A stretch of DNA of 64,000 nt, from NCBI GenBank assembly GCA_021209875.1, contig JAGYVD010000005.1, forward strand, positions 2,294,001 through 2,358,000. Direction: 5' to 3'. The notes under the pieces were generated by a model. It was given only the letters and a program-made list of their open reading frames with translations, had not been told where the DNA came from and ran no database searches. The translations under genes were made by a program, and so were the position numbers. The DNA is from Rosellinia necatrix. Lineage: Eukaryota > Ascomycota > Sordariomycetes > Xylariales > Xylariaceae. Positions 34,097-46,245 of the stretch are shown piece by piece. Positions within the stretch are counted from its first letter, which is position 1; every line of letters starts with the position of its first letter.

Positions 34097-35618
34097 AGTG
34101 GTGACGGCCGTGTTCGACTGTTGGTGTGTGCCTGGAAGATTGGTTCAATGATTCATTTGCGTTATTAGAGGCAAACGGCGTTAGTTCAAGATGGGAGTTT
34201 TTTTTGATATCCTTTGATTTGGGGCACAAGCGTTTGGTGGTAATTCGGATATCCCCGTGTACAAAAGCGAACCTCTTTTTTTATTTATTTATTCCCAAGC
34301 TTGACCTCGGAGTTTCAAGTATACAACTCTTCAGCATTACGGCCGCCCCCGGTACAAAGCTCGTTTCCTATTGATCACCGCCCGGCATTTTATGCTATGC
34401 TGTATATGCATAGTTATGGCGAGACCAATCAGCGCTAGGCACGAGGGATGGTTTCGTAGTAGATTATAAGATGTTAAACGCGGCGACTTTGCCAGAATGA
34501 ATAACTAGATTCTTTGAAGTCAAATCATAGTGCAATCATGGTGACTCGGTGGTTTGGTAATCCGCGACAGGCTGGCCTAGATGAAGGAGGTCCTTGCGAT
34601 TAGGTAGAGAATGCTAATTGGAGGTAGTAGTTACCGAGATGTTTCGTAAGTAAGTAAGGTACCTTGTAACAATGCGCAGGGCCTTACCTAGGTAGTGCTT
34701 GCATGCCCATAAAGGTAGGCAAGCACAAACGATGTACATGTAGGTTAAGCAAGTAGGCTGGCTAACTGCAGGAGCTTAACCAAGATGGGCACGTGACCCT
34801 AGTCTGACGCACGGTGCACCTTCTTCCGTTGCTCGGCATGTCTTTCGCTCAAGCCGTTCTCAGGCTAAGCAAAAAGTAGGTCCCGATTCCTCTGTCTTTC
34901 CTCCACGCTTCATATAACAACTTACCTATGTAACCTGCCTATTTCTATTCCACGCATTACCAGAACAATAGCACCGTTATCGCCCGCCGTTCCCACGCAA
35001 CCCTCGGCCACGTGCGACGAACCGAAAAGACGAATCAACAAAGGAGCCTTTATTGGCTCAAGTCGGCCCTCCTAATCTGTCGACTCTGCCCCCAGTGGGT
35101 TATTCGTTTGTTTGCTCGCCGTCTAGGCCACGCCAGATTCATCGTCCACATCGTTTCTGGCAGCCCTGGCCGGAATCGCTCGCATCAATTGACTGCCCCT
35201 TCCATAATCAGTAGTGTGTGGCGGGAATAAAAGAAGAGCATTGCGCAGGGAGGAAGAGTACAGTTCGTTAGGGTTTAATGAGGAATATGCATTGAGCGTT
35301 TGCAGAATTCTACTGTTGCTCGCTTGCACTTGTGGCAGGTTTTAGCATTTACGAGGTCGTGTCACAAGAGCTATCAGGCCTCCGCGCTTCATATCTCCCC
35401 TGGTGAAGACATTGCATGGACTGCATCTTGCTTTCGTCTGCCTCTGTGATATCTCTCGATTCTGAACAGCACGGGCCTTTTTTTGCGCCGGACAACATCG
35501 TCGTAAAGTCGCGGAACAAAGCCCTCGCTTTCCCGGCCCCTTTCAGGATTTGTTGCTTGCCCAATAACATCCTCTTCTCTACTCTACTCTTAATCTGTGT
35601 GCGCGCAATAAATCAAGC
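34097..35618. other. 1.5-kb intergenic stretch
   Basis: It covers the 3' region of the membrane protein and the promoter side of PCF11, with a TTACCTAGGTAG motif at about 34,684. No supported gene; the 73-codon frame at 35349-35570 is antisense to the PCF11 leader. Confidence 0.55.
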
Positions 35619-37989
35619 ATGTCTTCCTACTCTGAGTCCGACGACGTCGCTAAGGACTTTCGCGAGGCTCTCGAGGATATACAGACTATTGGACGTCCTG
35701 AAATCTCTAACCTGACAATCATTGCACGCGAGAACATCGAGCACGCGCTCGCCATATCGAGCACTCTTGTCGACCACGTCAAAAGAGTACGTAGCGAGAG
35801 GCTTCCTCGCGGAACTCGTGTGACTCCGATGAGTCCACGCCCCGCTCCAATGTCGTTGTTGGGCACATAGTTCTCTGGCTAATATGATCCCGCAGGCCGC
35901 ACCGCACAAAAAACTCCCGCCGCTCTACGTTCTTGATTCCATCGCGAAAAATGTCGGCACTCCTTATACCCTGTTTTTCAGCCGGAAGCTGTATCAAACC
36001 TACATGGACGCGTATGCCATGGTCGATATGGCTACCAGGCGAAAGCTAGAAGAAATGCTTAAGACTTGGAAAGAACCCGTTCCGGGTTCTATTGATACGA
36101 GGCCCGTCTTCCCTCCTGAGGTCGTTCGCCCTATCGAGAACGCGCTCATCAAAGTACGGACGACAACATTGCAACAAGACCAGGAGAGAATGAGGAATCA
36201 ACAGCAATTGTACAATCGCGGTAGGCCCGGACAAGGGGTGCCGTATCGGGAGACACCGACACCACCAGGCGCTCGGCCTCCCCCTCAGGCTCATGGATAT
36301 CATGGTCAGCAACCCCCTATGCAACATTCCAATGGAGCCCCTTACAGCCAACCGACCCAGCCGCCACCCGTCGGCTACCAGTCTCAACCAGTAAGTCTGC
36401 TCGGCGTTCTATGCGCACGATATCGTGGCGGTTAACATGACGATTAGCCTACTGTGAATACTACGTCGAGGTCGACACCACAACCTCCTTCATCAAGTGC
36501 TTTCCAGCCTCCCCATATGGGAGGGTATGGCTTGGCGCAACGTGGGATCAGCATAGATGCGTTAAATGATGATATTCAGAGACTAACCGCGGCTTTCAAG
36601 GCCCAGCTTGCCCAGGGTCCGCATGATCCCGTTATACAGACTAAGTTCAAGGCGTTGATGGACTTGCAAACTATTTTACAGACACAGAATCTGCCACAGG
36701 AGCAGTTAGTGCTTGTTAAGAATCAAATTGCTGATCTTGCCGTGAACATGAGGGCGCCTCCAGCCCAAACTTCTACACCTGTATCACTACCAAATCCCGT
36801 AGCAGTAGCTCCTCCGCCGGTGGCGGCACCCAAGGTATCTTTAGATTCCTTGTTTGGTTCGGGTGCTCTAGCTGCCATAATGGCTCGGGCTTCTGCCACA
36901 ACACAAGCCCCTACCCCCCAAACCCCCGCTCCTCCCGTGCCCACTCGATCACCCCCCCCTCAGAGAGTTGAGCCTCAGAAAACTGCACCTGTACCTGCAC
37001 CTGCTGACCCCATGGCGCTTTTGAATATGCTGAGGCAGGCGGGTATGCTCCCACCGGCCACACCAGCAGCCGGCGCAACTTCGTCGCTGAGTGCGACCCC
37101 CTCAACGAGCCTGCCGTTTCCCCTGCCTCTCTCGGGAATGACTAAAAGCGCTCAACCGGCACCGCCTAGGACGATTGAAACTCTTACAAGTGACATAGCA
37201 CTAAAAGCAGTGTCTCTAAAGCAGTATGTTGCGCTTATAAAATATATCACAATTAACCGAACTGATCACCAAGTAGATTTCGTCCACAATTGCTCCCGCT
37301 CCTCTTCGAAGCCCAAGGCCTTCAATGCACGCAGTGCGGGCGACGGTTCCCGACAAATGAAGAAGGCAAGAAGAGGAAAACTGCCCACATGGATTGGCAT
37401 TTCCGTGTCAACCAGCGTAGCAACGAGACCGAGAAACGCGGACTACATCGTAGTTGGCTCGTTGATGAGATGGTGAGTATCCCGACTGACGCCACCCGGC
37501 CCCGAGACCCCTCTAATTGTGTGATAGGATTGGATCAATACTCGGGAGACGATTGATAAGGAACACGTCGTCCAAACGGGGGATGATGCAGCGTTGGGTG
37601 GTTTAACCGTCAAGGCGCCCAAAGCTCAGTATATCCCTGTCCCCGACGATCCTGTGCTCGCTGCCAGCGTCTGTCCGATCTGCCAGGACAAGTTCGAGAC
37701 CAGGTGGTTAGACGATGCACAGGAGTTCGTTTGGGCCGATGCCATTGAAGTTGGCGATCGGGTATATCACGCAAGCTGCCATCGGGAGGCGTTCAAAGAC
37801 GGCGGCGGCACTCCCATGTATACCCGCAGCACGCCCGAGCCGGTGTTGGGAAAGCGAAAGGCTGAGGTGAGTCAGCAGTCCAAAGGCCACTATAGCTATA
37901 ATAGCGCTTATTATAGCCTATAACTAACACGTACCAAGCAGGATGACCTTGTCTCTCTACGAGGCAAGGTAAAAGTGGAAGCAGTATGA
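35619..37989 (+). CDS. PCF11: PCF11, pre-mRNA cleavage factor IA subunit
   Basis: Pcf11 binds the RNA polymerase II C-terminal domain and drives 3'-end cleavage and transcription termination. Six exons: 35619-35786, 35896-36390, 36448-37223, 37277-37472, 37528-37866 and 37942-37989, giving 673 residues. The CTD-interaction domain spans about 1-135, with KLPPLYVLDSIAKNVGTPY. A Pro/Gln-rich middle follows. The Clp1-binding C-terminus has two zinc fingers: one with C497, C500, H517 and H521 (LQCTQCGRRF ... AHMDWH), the other with C594, C597, H626 and C629/H630 (VCPICQDKFE ... YHASCH). The exon 3/4 join is essential, as it links SLKQ to FRPQLLPLLFEAQG. The final exon encodes 15 residues after a perfect AACTAAC branch site. 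Confidence 0.93.
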
Positions 37990-38871
37990 CAACCCGAAAT
38001 TAACCATACGAGGCCAGGTAGTATGAAGGACGGCACATGGCTACGATCGTGGATTTCTCAGGGCGATGATCATACGGTACACGTTTCTAATACCATGCCA
38101 CTCAGTGAACCGACCGGTTCGCCAATCAGTTCATAACGATGAGGGATAGGAGTATTTGCATCATATCTGGCGTTGAGTCTTTCTGGTCACTCTAGAGAAA
38201 GGATATAACCCATTTGGCCGGCGCTATAGGTGAAGGGATAGGATAGAGTTTTCGGGGTTCCTCCAGTCACTGTCCTAAGCGGAAGTTATTTCAGGGTAAA
38301 CGTTTCCCGTGGGTAATAGGCCATGCTGTCGCATTCGCATAGCGTTGGGGGCCTAATATAACAAAGGGATGTGAGTTCGGATTCGCTTTGGACACCCAGA
38401 GTAACCTCGCCCACCCGTTATACAGTGGAATACATATTTCGACTATGCATGATCTTTTGCGGTGACTTTCTTGCAGTCATTTGTCTGATCTAAGTAGGTG
38501 TGCTTCGATGGCTGCCCCCTACCTAATCTCTCGGAACAATAACCGCTTGGTTATAGTTTCCCTTGGTATTTTGGTCGGAATTTGTTTTTGTCACTTGTAG
38601 ATATTCGCAGCTATAGTCAAGTTACGTGATGTCTAACCGCCACAATGCTTAGTCCGTCCCATATCTCTCTTGCTAAAAATAACAATAAATATGGAGAAGG
38701 ATATAATTATGCAGTCTGGTCTGTGGCTGAAGATGCCGCCTATTGACAGCCAGTACTTGCATACAAGTTACGCTTATTCAGCAGTTAATGCTCGGCGGAC
38801 CGTCTAAATGCTGGTAAGCAAAGGTAGGGCCAGGGCCACAGGAGAGTATCATATCTCAACCGATATACCAA
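37990..38871. other. Intergenic, no gene seen
   Basis: It lies between the PCF11 3' end and the transcription factor start. Moderately AT-rich; nothing coding is seen. Confidence 0.6.
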
Positions 38872-41336
38872 ATGCCCCGCGGCCGACCAAAGATTCCCAT
38901 TGCGCCATGTCCACACTGCGGGAGGCAGTTTAGACGCCAAGAAAATTTGGTTCGCCACGAGCGCACGCGTGAGATACCAGCCTCAGCTGACAATATCGTT
39001 CATAGATACTCAGGAGCGGCCATTTGCCTGTGACTGCGGAGATCGATTTACACGACAGTGAGCCCGAATGCCATGTCTCCTAGAGTCCTAGACATCCGAC
39101 CGCTAAAATTCTCTAGGGACCTTCTCGCTCGCCATGTTCGGGTATCTCATAGCCAAACATCTCAGCCGGCGATGCCGGAGTTGATGGTCTACGACTCGGA
39201 CGAGCTGCACATGAATGACTTCGATATTTTCTGGGATCGGGCTTTTGCGCCCCAATCAGCGATCCCCTTTGACCTGGATGTAACGATCCCGGAGTCTGTC
39301 CTCTTGTCTGAGCCGCAAGCCGCACCAGAAGTGGCCACTTTCTCTCAGTTTAGTTCTGGCCTGCCTCCACTAGATCTTGTCGGGGATATTGCCAATAACT
39401 ACCGGGAAGTTGATTCAGAAGGCGCTTTCAAACGACATCAGACTAATCAAGGCAATGAACTGTCCCACTCTACGCCTTGGTCAATATCTGGCCCTGCATT
39501 CGAGAGGTTCTGCGAGGAGATCAGAGGCTATGAATCCGTACTTCCAAATGGCTGTCAGATGCCCACCAGCAATACCCTATCTCGGGGCTTAGAAACGTAT
39601 CTCAAATGTACACATAAGTACCTCCCATTCATTCGCATGGCCACGTTCTCGACCGAGGCGCGGAACGTTGAGTTGTCTCTGATGATGGCCGCGCTGGGGT
39701 TATTGTACAGGTTTGAACACAACAAGGCCTATAAACTTTACTTCATGGCTCGAACGATCTGGTCGGAGAAGGGCCGCCGTGAGCAGCTCCGGCTAGCATC
39801 AGATGTGTTATGCAACATCAACCATATGGCTCGAGCCAAACCCGACAGGCTGAGAGACATTCAAACATTGATCTTACTTATTACTTTTGCATCATGGGGA
39901 GATAGGAGGCTTCGACCTGATGCCGTGTCTATGACAGGTGAACTGGGAAGTAAGTCATTAAATATTCCTTCCCCGGCCGGTGAAACTCTTTTCAAGGTTA
40001 AAGATCTACCACAAAGTGACTGGGCTACATGCGGCTTTGTGGTAGGCCCAACCCCCCAATACCTCAACCCAAAGAGCTATTGTTAACGTTGGGCATTGAA
40101 GGACTGGCTAGAGAGCATGGTCTATCAGAAGCCGAGGGTGAGGCACCGACGGGAAAATGGGAAACCTGGGTGGCCTGCGAAGAGAGACGTAGGACTATGT
40201 TTGCCGCCTATATCTTAAGCAGTCTCCATAACATCGCCTTCGGAACCCCCCCTATAATTCTAAACCATGAGATCGATCTTCGATTACCGGATTATTCGCA
40301 GCCAGTAGGTAATGGCCCCAGACCCCTGGCAGCATCAATACACGCATCAGACTTTGCATATTTTAGCTCGTCGCATGCTACAATATTCCACCGACAACCC
40401 GGTCTCTAGCTCCCAGGTTGCTAAAATGCAGATGCTACAACGGGAATTAAAACGCTAACGGATGGTGGTTATATACAGTGGGCTTCGAGGGATGCTTTTC
40501 AATGGCAGCTAGCCCCCCGTCAGGCTAGACGGTCGTTCGAAGAAGGGCTTCAGTCTCTATTCAGGGGTAGTGGGTTCCCCATGGAAGCAAGCGTCTCTTC
40601 GTTTTCGTGTTATATACTTATGATCGGGTTACTTCAGCAAATATACCTCGACCGTCGGAGTACTGGCGTAAGCCAGCCATCCGTCTCCATAGAGGCGTTT
40701 GAAGTGGCCCTTCGCGCTTGGCAGGTCTCTTGGGAAGGGACCGACGAACCCATCCTGGATCCGCTCTCGAGCAAGGCGTCGCTTGGCCTTTCTTCCTCCG
40801 CTCTACTTCGTCTGGCTTATATCCGCCTTGCTTTCAACCGTGCCGCGTGTGCCGCTGTGCTCTGGGGAGACCCTACTCTTCTGGACAGTCATTCAGACCT
40901 AGAGAGATCTTTACACGTCGAGCGGGCTGTGTTGCACGCGGCGCATGCTCTGAGTGTACCCGTGCGTCTTGGGGTTTCATACACGGCCAACACGAAGACA
41001 TCTATTTGGTCCATCGAACACTCCGTTTGCAGTTTGGAGTCTGCGCTATTACTCAAAGGATGGCTAGTGACGATCTCCACGGTTGTGCGGTCCTCTGGTC
41101 TCGGAGCGCTTCGTACATCCGAGAAGAGGCTTCTAGAAATTGTCACGACTATCATCAAGGAGACGGATGATGCAAATATATTGGATATACCCGACGACGA
41201 CGCGAGCCGTTACCAGCGCATGGCCACGGCTGTCATAGATCTATGGAGTCGCGTCTTTAATGGCGTCCACATCCTCGGGATTGACGACGATGTAAGGTGC
41301 GGTCTACGGCGAATGGCCAATTCTATCCAACCTTGA
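38872..41336 (+). CDS. C2H2 plus fungal-specific transcription factor
   Basis: A nuclear regulator with two C2H2 fingers and a fungal_trans domain. Exons 38872-38968, 39006-39057, 39117-39949, 40075-40304 and 40479-41336 give 689 residues. Finger 1 uses C13, C16, H29 and H33; finger 2 uses C41, C43, H56 and H61, with one residue between its cysteines, and is assembled over two introns. The middle-homology region runs from about 150 to 600, with the typical EERRRTMFAAYILSSLHNIA and HEIDLRLPDY. The fourth intron is 174 nt with a GCTAACG branch site. The 37-nt first intron (38969-39005) is unusually short, so its bounds are less certain, as is the acceptor at 40,074. Target genes are unknown. 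Its stop codon overlaps the end of the opposite oxidoreductase gene. Confidence 0.85.
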
Positions 41337-42497
41337 TGCATACTTTGCCAATGTGCGCCCCCGACTCGATGTGCTTCAGGGCCGCGATGACTTCGCCGCG
41401 CTCAAAGGCGAAAACCTTGTCAACGGGCAGCTCGAGCCCGCGAGTACTCATGAACCTGATGGCTTCTTCGAGTTGTTGTTTCGAGCCACCTGTCACGCCT
41501 CGAACAGTGAGTGCTCTGCCCAGTGCCACCATGGTCACGTCCGGAACTTGGCCTTGGGGGCCACCTGACAAGAATCCGATCACAGTGATCAGTCCTCCTC
41601 GTGCCACCGCTGCCAGGCTCTGCTGCATAGTCCCCAAGCCGCCGACCTCGATGACATGGTCCACGCCCTCCCCACCCGTTATACGCTGCACCTCGGCCGC
41701 CCAATCCGGCGTGGTCTTATAGTTGATCACATGGTCGGCCCCGAGCCGGGTCCGGACGAATTCAGGTTTCTCGTCGCTCGAGGACGTGACTATCGTAGTT
41801 GCACCCGCGGCCTTGGCAAGAACAAGTGCGGTTATGGAGACGCCGCCAGTGCCTAGAACGGGTCGTGTCAATGCTTCATCTCCTTCAGGACGATGCCGAA
41901 ACACGACGTCTTCGCTCCCGGAAGGGACGGGCCGCCATATTACATACCGAGGACCAAGACCGTATCTCCGGGCCTCAGCGGCGTGTTCCCGTAGAACGCG
42001 TTCCACGCCGTCGACACGGTACACGGCGTGGCGGCCCAGCGCAGGAAATCACGGGCCGTCTTGCAAGGCGGGAGCTTGACCAGGGAATGGGCGGCTACGG
42101 CGATGTACTCCCGGAGCACGCCGTCCCCCTTCCCGGCGGACCAGGCGAGATCCAGCGCGTCCGGGCGCCTGTCGCGGGCGCCGTACAGGAACGAAGGGGC
42201 GACCGGCGCGATCACGGCGTCCCCGACGGCGAGGGCGGGGGGGTTAAACGATTCGGTCCCCGGGCCGACGGCCACCACCTCGCCCGCCACGTCGCAGCAC
42301 GGGATCACGTTTTCCTTGACCGGGGCGAGGTAGGCCGACGTCGCGATGGCCACGTCTCTGTAGTTGAGCGCCACGCCGCGGACCTTCACCAGCACCTCGC
42401 CCGCGCTCGGCTCCGGGATCGGCTCGCGGAACGGCTGCAGGTTGTCGAACCCGTCGAAGGCCGTGAGGCGGAAGACAGTCTGCTCGGTGGGGGGCAT
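41323..42497 (-). CDS. Zinc-independent MDR oxidoreductase
   Basis: A medium-chain dehydrogenase/reductase of the quinone-oxidoreductase type. Exons 42497-41948 and 41852-41323 give 359 residues. The GroES-like N-terminal domain has ALNYRDVAIA, where the catalytic zinc cysteine of classical alcohol dehydrogenases is absent. The Rossmann domain has VLVLGTGGVSITALVLAKAAGA for NAD(P)H, restored exactly by splicing. ADHVINYKT, GVDHVIEVGG and a terminal HIGKVCIKVG match the family. I start at MPPTEQTVFR; the frame continues upstream to 42644 but that extension looks like leader. The substrate is unknown. The stop lies inside the last codons of the convergent transcription factor. Confidence 0.88.
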
Positions 42498-43169
42498 CTT
42501 GTGGAATATCGGACACTTGAGAATAAATAGCTTTTCAATACTGGCGGATCGACGTCGATGTTGCAGTTTAATCGAACTACGTGTGCATTTGTTGCTGGTA
42601 CAGCTGATAAAAGTCCTGATGCTTAAAGAGGACGCCCTAAACATCTCTTATATACATTCTCGTTCTTATTTTCTCCCCCAAGTTGCTATATATGTGTGAC
42701 TAATAGTCGATCGTCTTTCCCTCTCGAAGAGCGAACTACATCAATAGCATGTTGAAGACGCCGGGGTAAATATCACGCTGTTGGGGTTTGATAGTCAGTT
42801 GGGGTAGAAATTACGGCGTTGGGGGAGAAATTCATAAAACACCCAAGGAACACTAACTAGCAGGCAGGAAGGAGTAAGTTGAACAAGGATTGCTTCATAA
42901 CACTAACAATTGGATTATATTTTCATATTGAGCATAGGCATAGTTAGGTGTTTCATCGGATCTATTGTTCCTCCTGAGATCCAACCACCAACCAAGGCGC
43001 GGTGTTGGCCATACGAAGTACAACACGATCTGGAGCCGTTGGCATCACGTTCCTGTCTCTCGGCAGAGCTTTGCCTGCCGACAGAGGCCAGGGTACAGGA
43101 TATAAGATATATAAGTAAATATCAGCCATCCCACCGCCCTATGCGATATATCCCACTCCCGTCTCTTAT
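42498..43169. other. Intergenic, no gene seen
   Basis: Promoter side of the oxidoreductase and 3' flank of the LicD gene. It contains an imperfect repeat of GTTGGGGTTTGATAGTCAG and GTTGGGGTAGAAATTAC around 42,780-42,830. No coding signal. Confidence 0.55.
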
Positions 43170-44599
43170 CTAAACCTCGACAATCACCTCTTCATACACA
43201 ACGACGTTCTCTACTCCCTTTTCGTCTTTAAACCGATGAACCTCCCTTTGCGGCGGCTTTTGCTCTTGTTCTGGTTCTGTCTCTTGCTTCTTGGGGAGTT
43301 TGACCCATTCCATCAGCTCCGGGTTCCAGCGATGTCTTCATCTCCTCGTTAGCAACTTGGTCAGCTAACGGCATATTCTACTTACGCCATGATGACTTGG
43401 TAACTTAGCCCGTAGTAGCAAGAAAGAGAAGAGACGAAAAGGGAAAAGAAAATGAAGTGGAAAAAAAGGGGGTAGGGACGCAAAACTCACCCAGCCCATT
43501 CCTCCCTAACCAGACTCTTCGGGCCGTACTCATCCGTCAGGACTTTATCGAAGGCATAGGGGATCCAGGCCTCGGCGCCCTCGAACTCGGTGCGGCGCAG
43601 CGGCCAGAGCTCGCCAGTACGGTAGCGGTGGTTGTTCTTGCAGCTCCAGACGCCCGGTGCGCCGTCGGCGTCGCGTTCCCGCAGGCCCGTGATGTCGATG
43701 AACATGCCGTTGCTCGTGTCGATCCAGCGCGCGTCGATCACGTTGGCGCCGTTGGCCTTGGTCAGGGCATCGTAGTGCGGGTTGACGTCGAGGAGGTATG
43801 TCTTCTTTATCTTCGTTTCGGTCGTTTCCTCCGCCCCCTTTCCTTCTCCCCCCTTTTCGTCGTGGCTTCTGCTGTCACCACCACTACCACCACCACCACC
43901 ATCACTACCACCACTACCACTACTGCTACCGGTACCATCACCACTAGCCCCTGATCGCGACTCCACGGCGGGACTCAATAAAGGAACCTGGCCGCTGTGG
44001 CGGTCGCCGCCCGCCTCATCGTCATCGACGTCGTACTCGTACTCGTGGAGGCTGCGGTTGTACCGCTCCGCGAGGAAGGACAGGGTGGCGACGCTGACCT
44101 GGACGTCGAGGTCGTAGTCCCACGGCATGATGCGGCCGTTCCACCACCAGCCGAGCAGCGAGCCGTGCGCCAGCCACGTCTCGACGCCCAGCGCCCCGGA
44201 CGTCGCCAGGTACGACCGCACCAGGTGCCGCAGCGCCGGCCGGTGCTGGTCGTACGGCACCTTGCCCCGGAAGTACCGCGCGTCGTAGTGCCCGCTCTCG
44301 GCGTCCCAGCCCGGCTCGTGGAAGTACTTCTTCTCCCCCGCTTCCTTCCCCTTCTTCGCCCCCTTCCCCGTCGTCGTCGTCCGGGGGGACTCGGGCGGCG
44401 GCTTTTTCGGTCTCCCCCGACCTCCCCCTTCCTTTTGCTCCGCTTGCGTGTTCGGTTCGTAGATGGGCGCCGCCGCCGCCACCTTCGACGGCGGCGGCGT
44501 TGCTGCGCTCCACGCTATCTCCGTTACTACTTCCGTCACTATCGCCGGTGCTGCACTTGTGCCCAGGGTGAAGAGCAGGAAGGAGAGGAGGACACGCAT
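43170..44599 (-). CDS. LicD/MNN4-like secretory phosphotransferase
   Basis: LicD-family proteins transfer phosphosugars or phosphocholine; fungal MNN4-type members are needed for mannosyl-phosphate on glycans in the Golgi. Exons 44599-43491 and 43335-43170 give 424 residues. Residues 1-17 form a signal peptide (MRVLLSFLLFTLGTSAA). A Pro/Lys-rich spacer runs to about 90. The LicD core begins with FHEPGWDAESGHYDARYFRG and contains the metal-binding signature HGSLLGWWWNGRIMPWDYDLD. It is split by a low-complexity Ser/Gly insert at about 205-265, then resumes with YLLDVNPHY and WIDTSNGMFIDITG. Splicing joins EEWAG to HRWNPELMEWV, the normal family ending. The acceptor is AAG 13 nt after GCTAAC. 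The gene is very GC-rich. Confidence 0.87.
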
Positions 44600-46245
44600 C
44601 GTCGTGAATTTCGCTGGTTAAGAAAACGGACGATCCGAAGACTCAAGGCTTCCCGTTTATGTTGGGCTTAGTAGGCTCAACTAACCTTCGGATAGATACT
44701 ATATACTGGGGAAATAGATTACCCAAGATATTGTTCCTATTCCCTAGTTTAACGATCCAGTTGTTGGAAGTAATAGGTTAAAGGGGGGTGACAATGGCCT
44801 TGTGGTTGTATGGAATAGGCAACCAACATTGAAGTAATTATTGGACGCCAGATCATACATAAGGGTTATCCTCGTAATCTATTGTTGTATTAGGGACATA
44901 TATCCATGGTTGTTTTGAATCGAGACCTTGACGGTGCGTTGGCAAGACTGTTGAGCTACTTTTCATGTGGTAGCTGCCCATCCTTTACACCTAGAACAAG
45001 CGATTTCTTGTGCAAAAATTTATGGAATATGATAGCACAGTCGCTAAACGTGGGTACAGGCGTCATGGCACAGAATGGGCGGCCGAAGGTAAGGGGCGTG
45101 GCATGAGAAACCTTGTACTAAGGGGCACCCGAGTCTCGCTTGTTCATCATTTACTTACGCGGCACAACGAGGCGACGTAAGATTCCCGCGAAGTCCTTAT
45201 GCATGCCCGTGGGACTACAGTAATGGGCACTGATGTAAACTTCATACCTACATTGTCCGAAGGCTAGAAGAAAGCTTGTATGGTGTCCTCTCTCCCGCAA
45301 TAAACTGGATGCCACCCCTAGTAACAAAGCTCAAGTGGTTTCTCACGTGGTTTTGGGAACAAGTCATCGGTATCCACGAGGGACGAAAAAGGCGTCATAT
45401 ATGGTCTTTAGTTCTGGTCAAGTCCCCATAACTTTCACAGTCTGTTGATGTCACCCTTGCGCATGATGCGAATGTTGCTCAAGAGCCGTCTGACTATTAC
45501 TGATGAGTGCTCCGAGCTATCTGATGGATAAGGTTCGACTGCTCTTGGACGCCATGAACACCAAATAAAATAACCGGGATGCAGGGCAAAAAAAAAAAAC
45601 CAGTGGTCGCGTGACCACCACCGGGTCCTCGATTGGAGGCATATCGCGTGGTTGTTCGGCGTGGCACAAACTGACTCGTAGCAATAACACGATAAGCCGA
45701 AATTCTGCACTAGGAAGCTAGAATTTTTATGTTTGTATTAGGATCTTGTGGCTATTCCGGTGGAAGTAGTCATCAAATAAGGTAATTATTCGGTTATCAG
45801 CACCGGATTAATCCAGTCACTCAACCCTTGGCAAAGGCTGGACACTAGAGGTATGTCGAATACAAGTGAGTCTACTCCCCGAACAATCGACCCACTAGAC
45901 CATACAATGCCCGGTGACGATCAAGTAGGTAGGTAGCACTAGCAATATATTGATATACAGAGAACTGATATGTCCACATATGGTTATGCAAAGGTTTCTG
46001 TTAAATGACCGTCCAAGCTACCCACAAGCCGTCCGCAATGCGGTGTTCGCCCCGGCTACCGTATCCCCGAACCGGCATTTCGCACCCGACATGTCTAACG
46101 AAACGTAGACCTTACCATGCACACGAGACACTAGCGTCAGTCTTACAAATAGATTGCTTGCCCTTTCTTAATATTCACGAAAGATCACATTGGCATCTGA
46201 GAGGGAGAGATGGAAATCATCACGCATCTCATAAGGGCTTAATAT
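44600..46245. other. 1.6-kb intergenic stretch
   Basis: It separates the LicD gene and the 3' end of MRE11. An A10 tract lies at 45,589-45,598 and TAGGTAGG at 45,925. No frame with a domain was found. Confidence 0.55.

Noticed and set aside
39001..39060. Early stop in the zinc-finger transcription factor, suggesting a pseudogene
   Set aside because: The TGA lies directly in a GTGAGC donor; splicing to 39117 completes the second finger, so the gene is intact.
42498..42644. Upstream extension of the oxidoreductase frame
   Set aside because: The added 49 residues do not resemble the family, whose N-terminus starts near MPPTEQTVFR; probably 5' leader, although a targeting peptide cannot be fully excluded.
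43997..44671. 224-codon plus-strand frame
   Set aside because: Antisense to the LicD gene; Arg/Val/Pro-rich because of GC bias.
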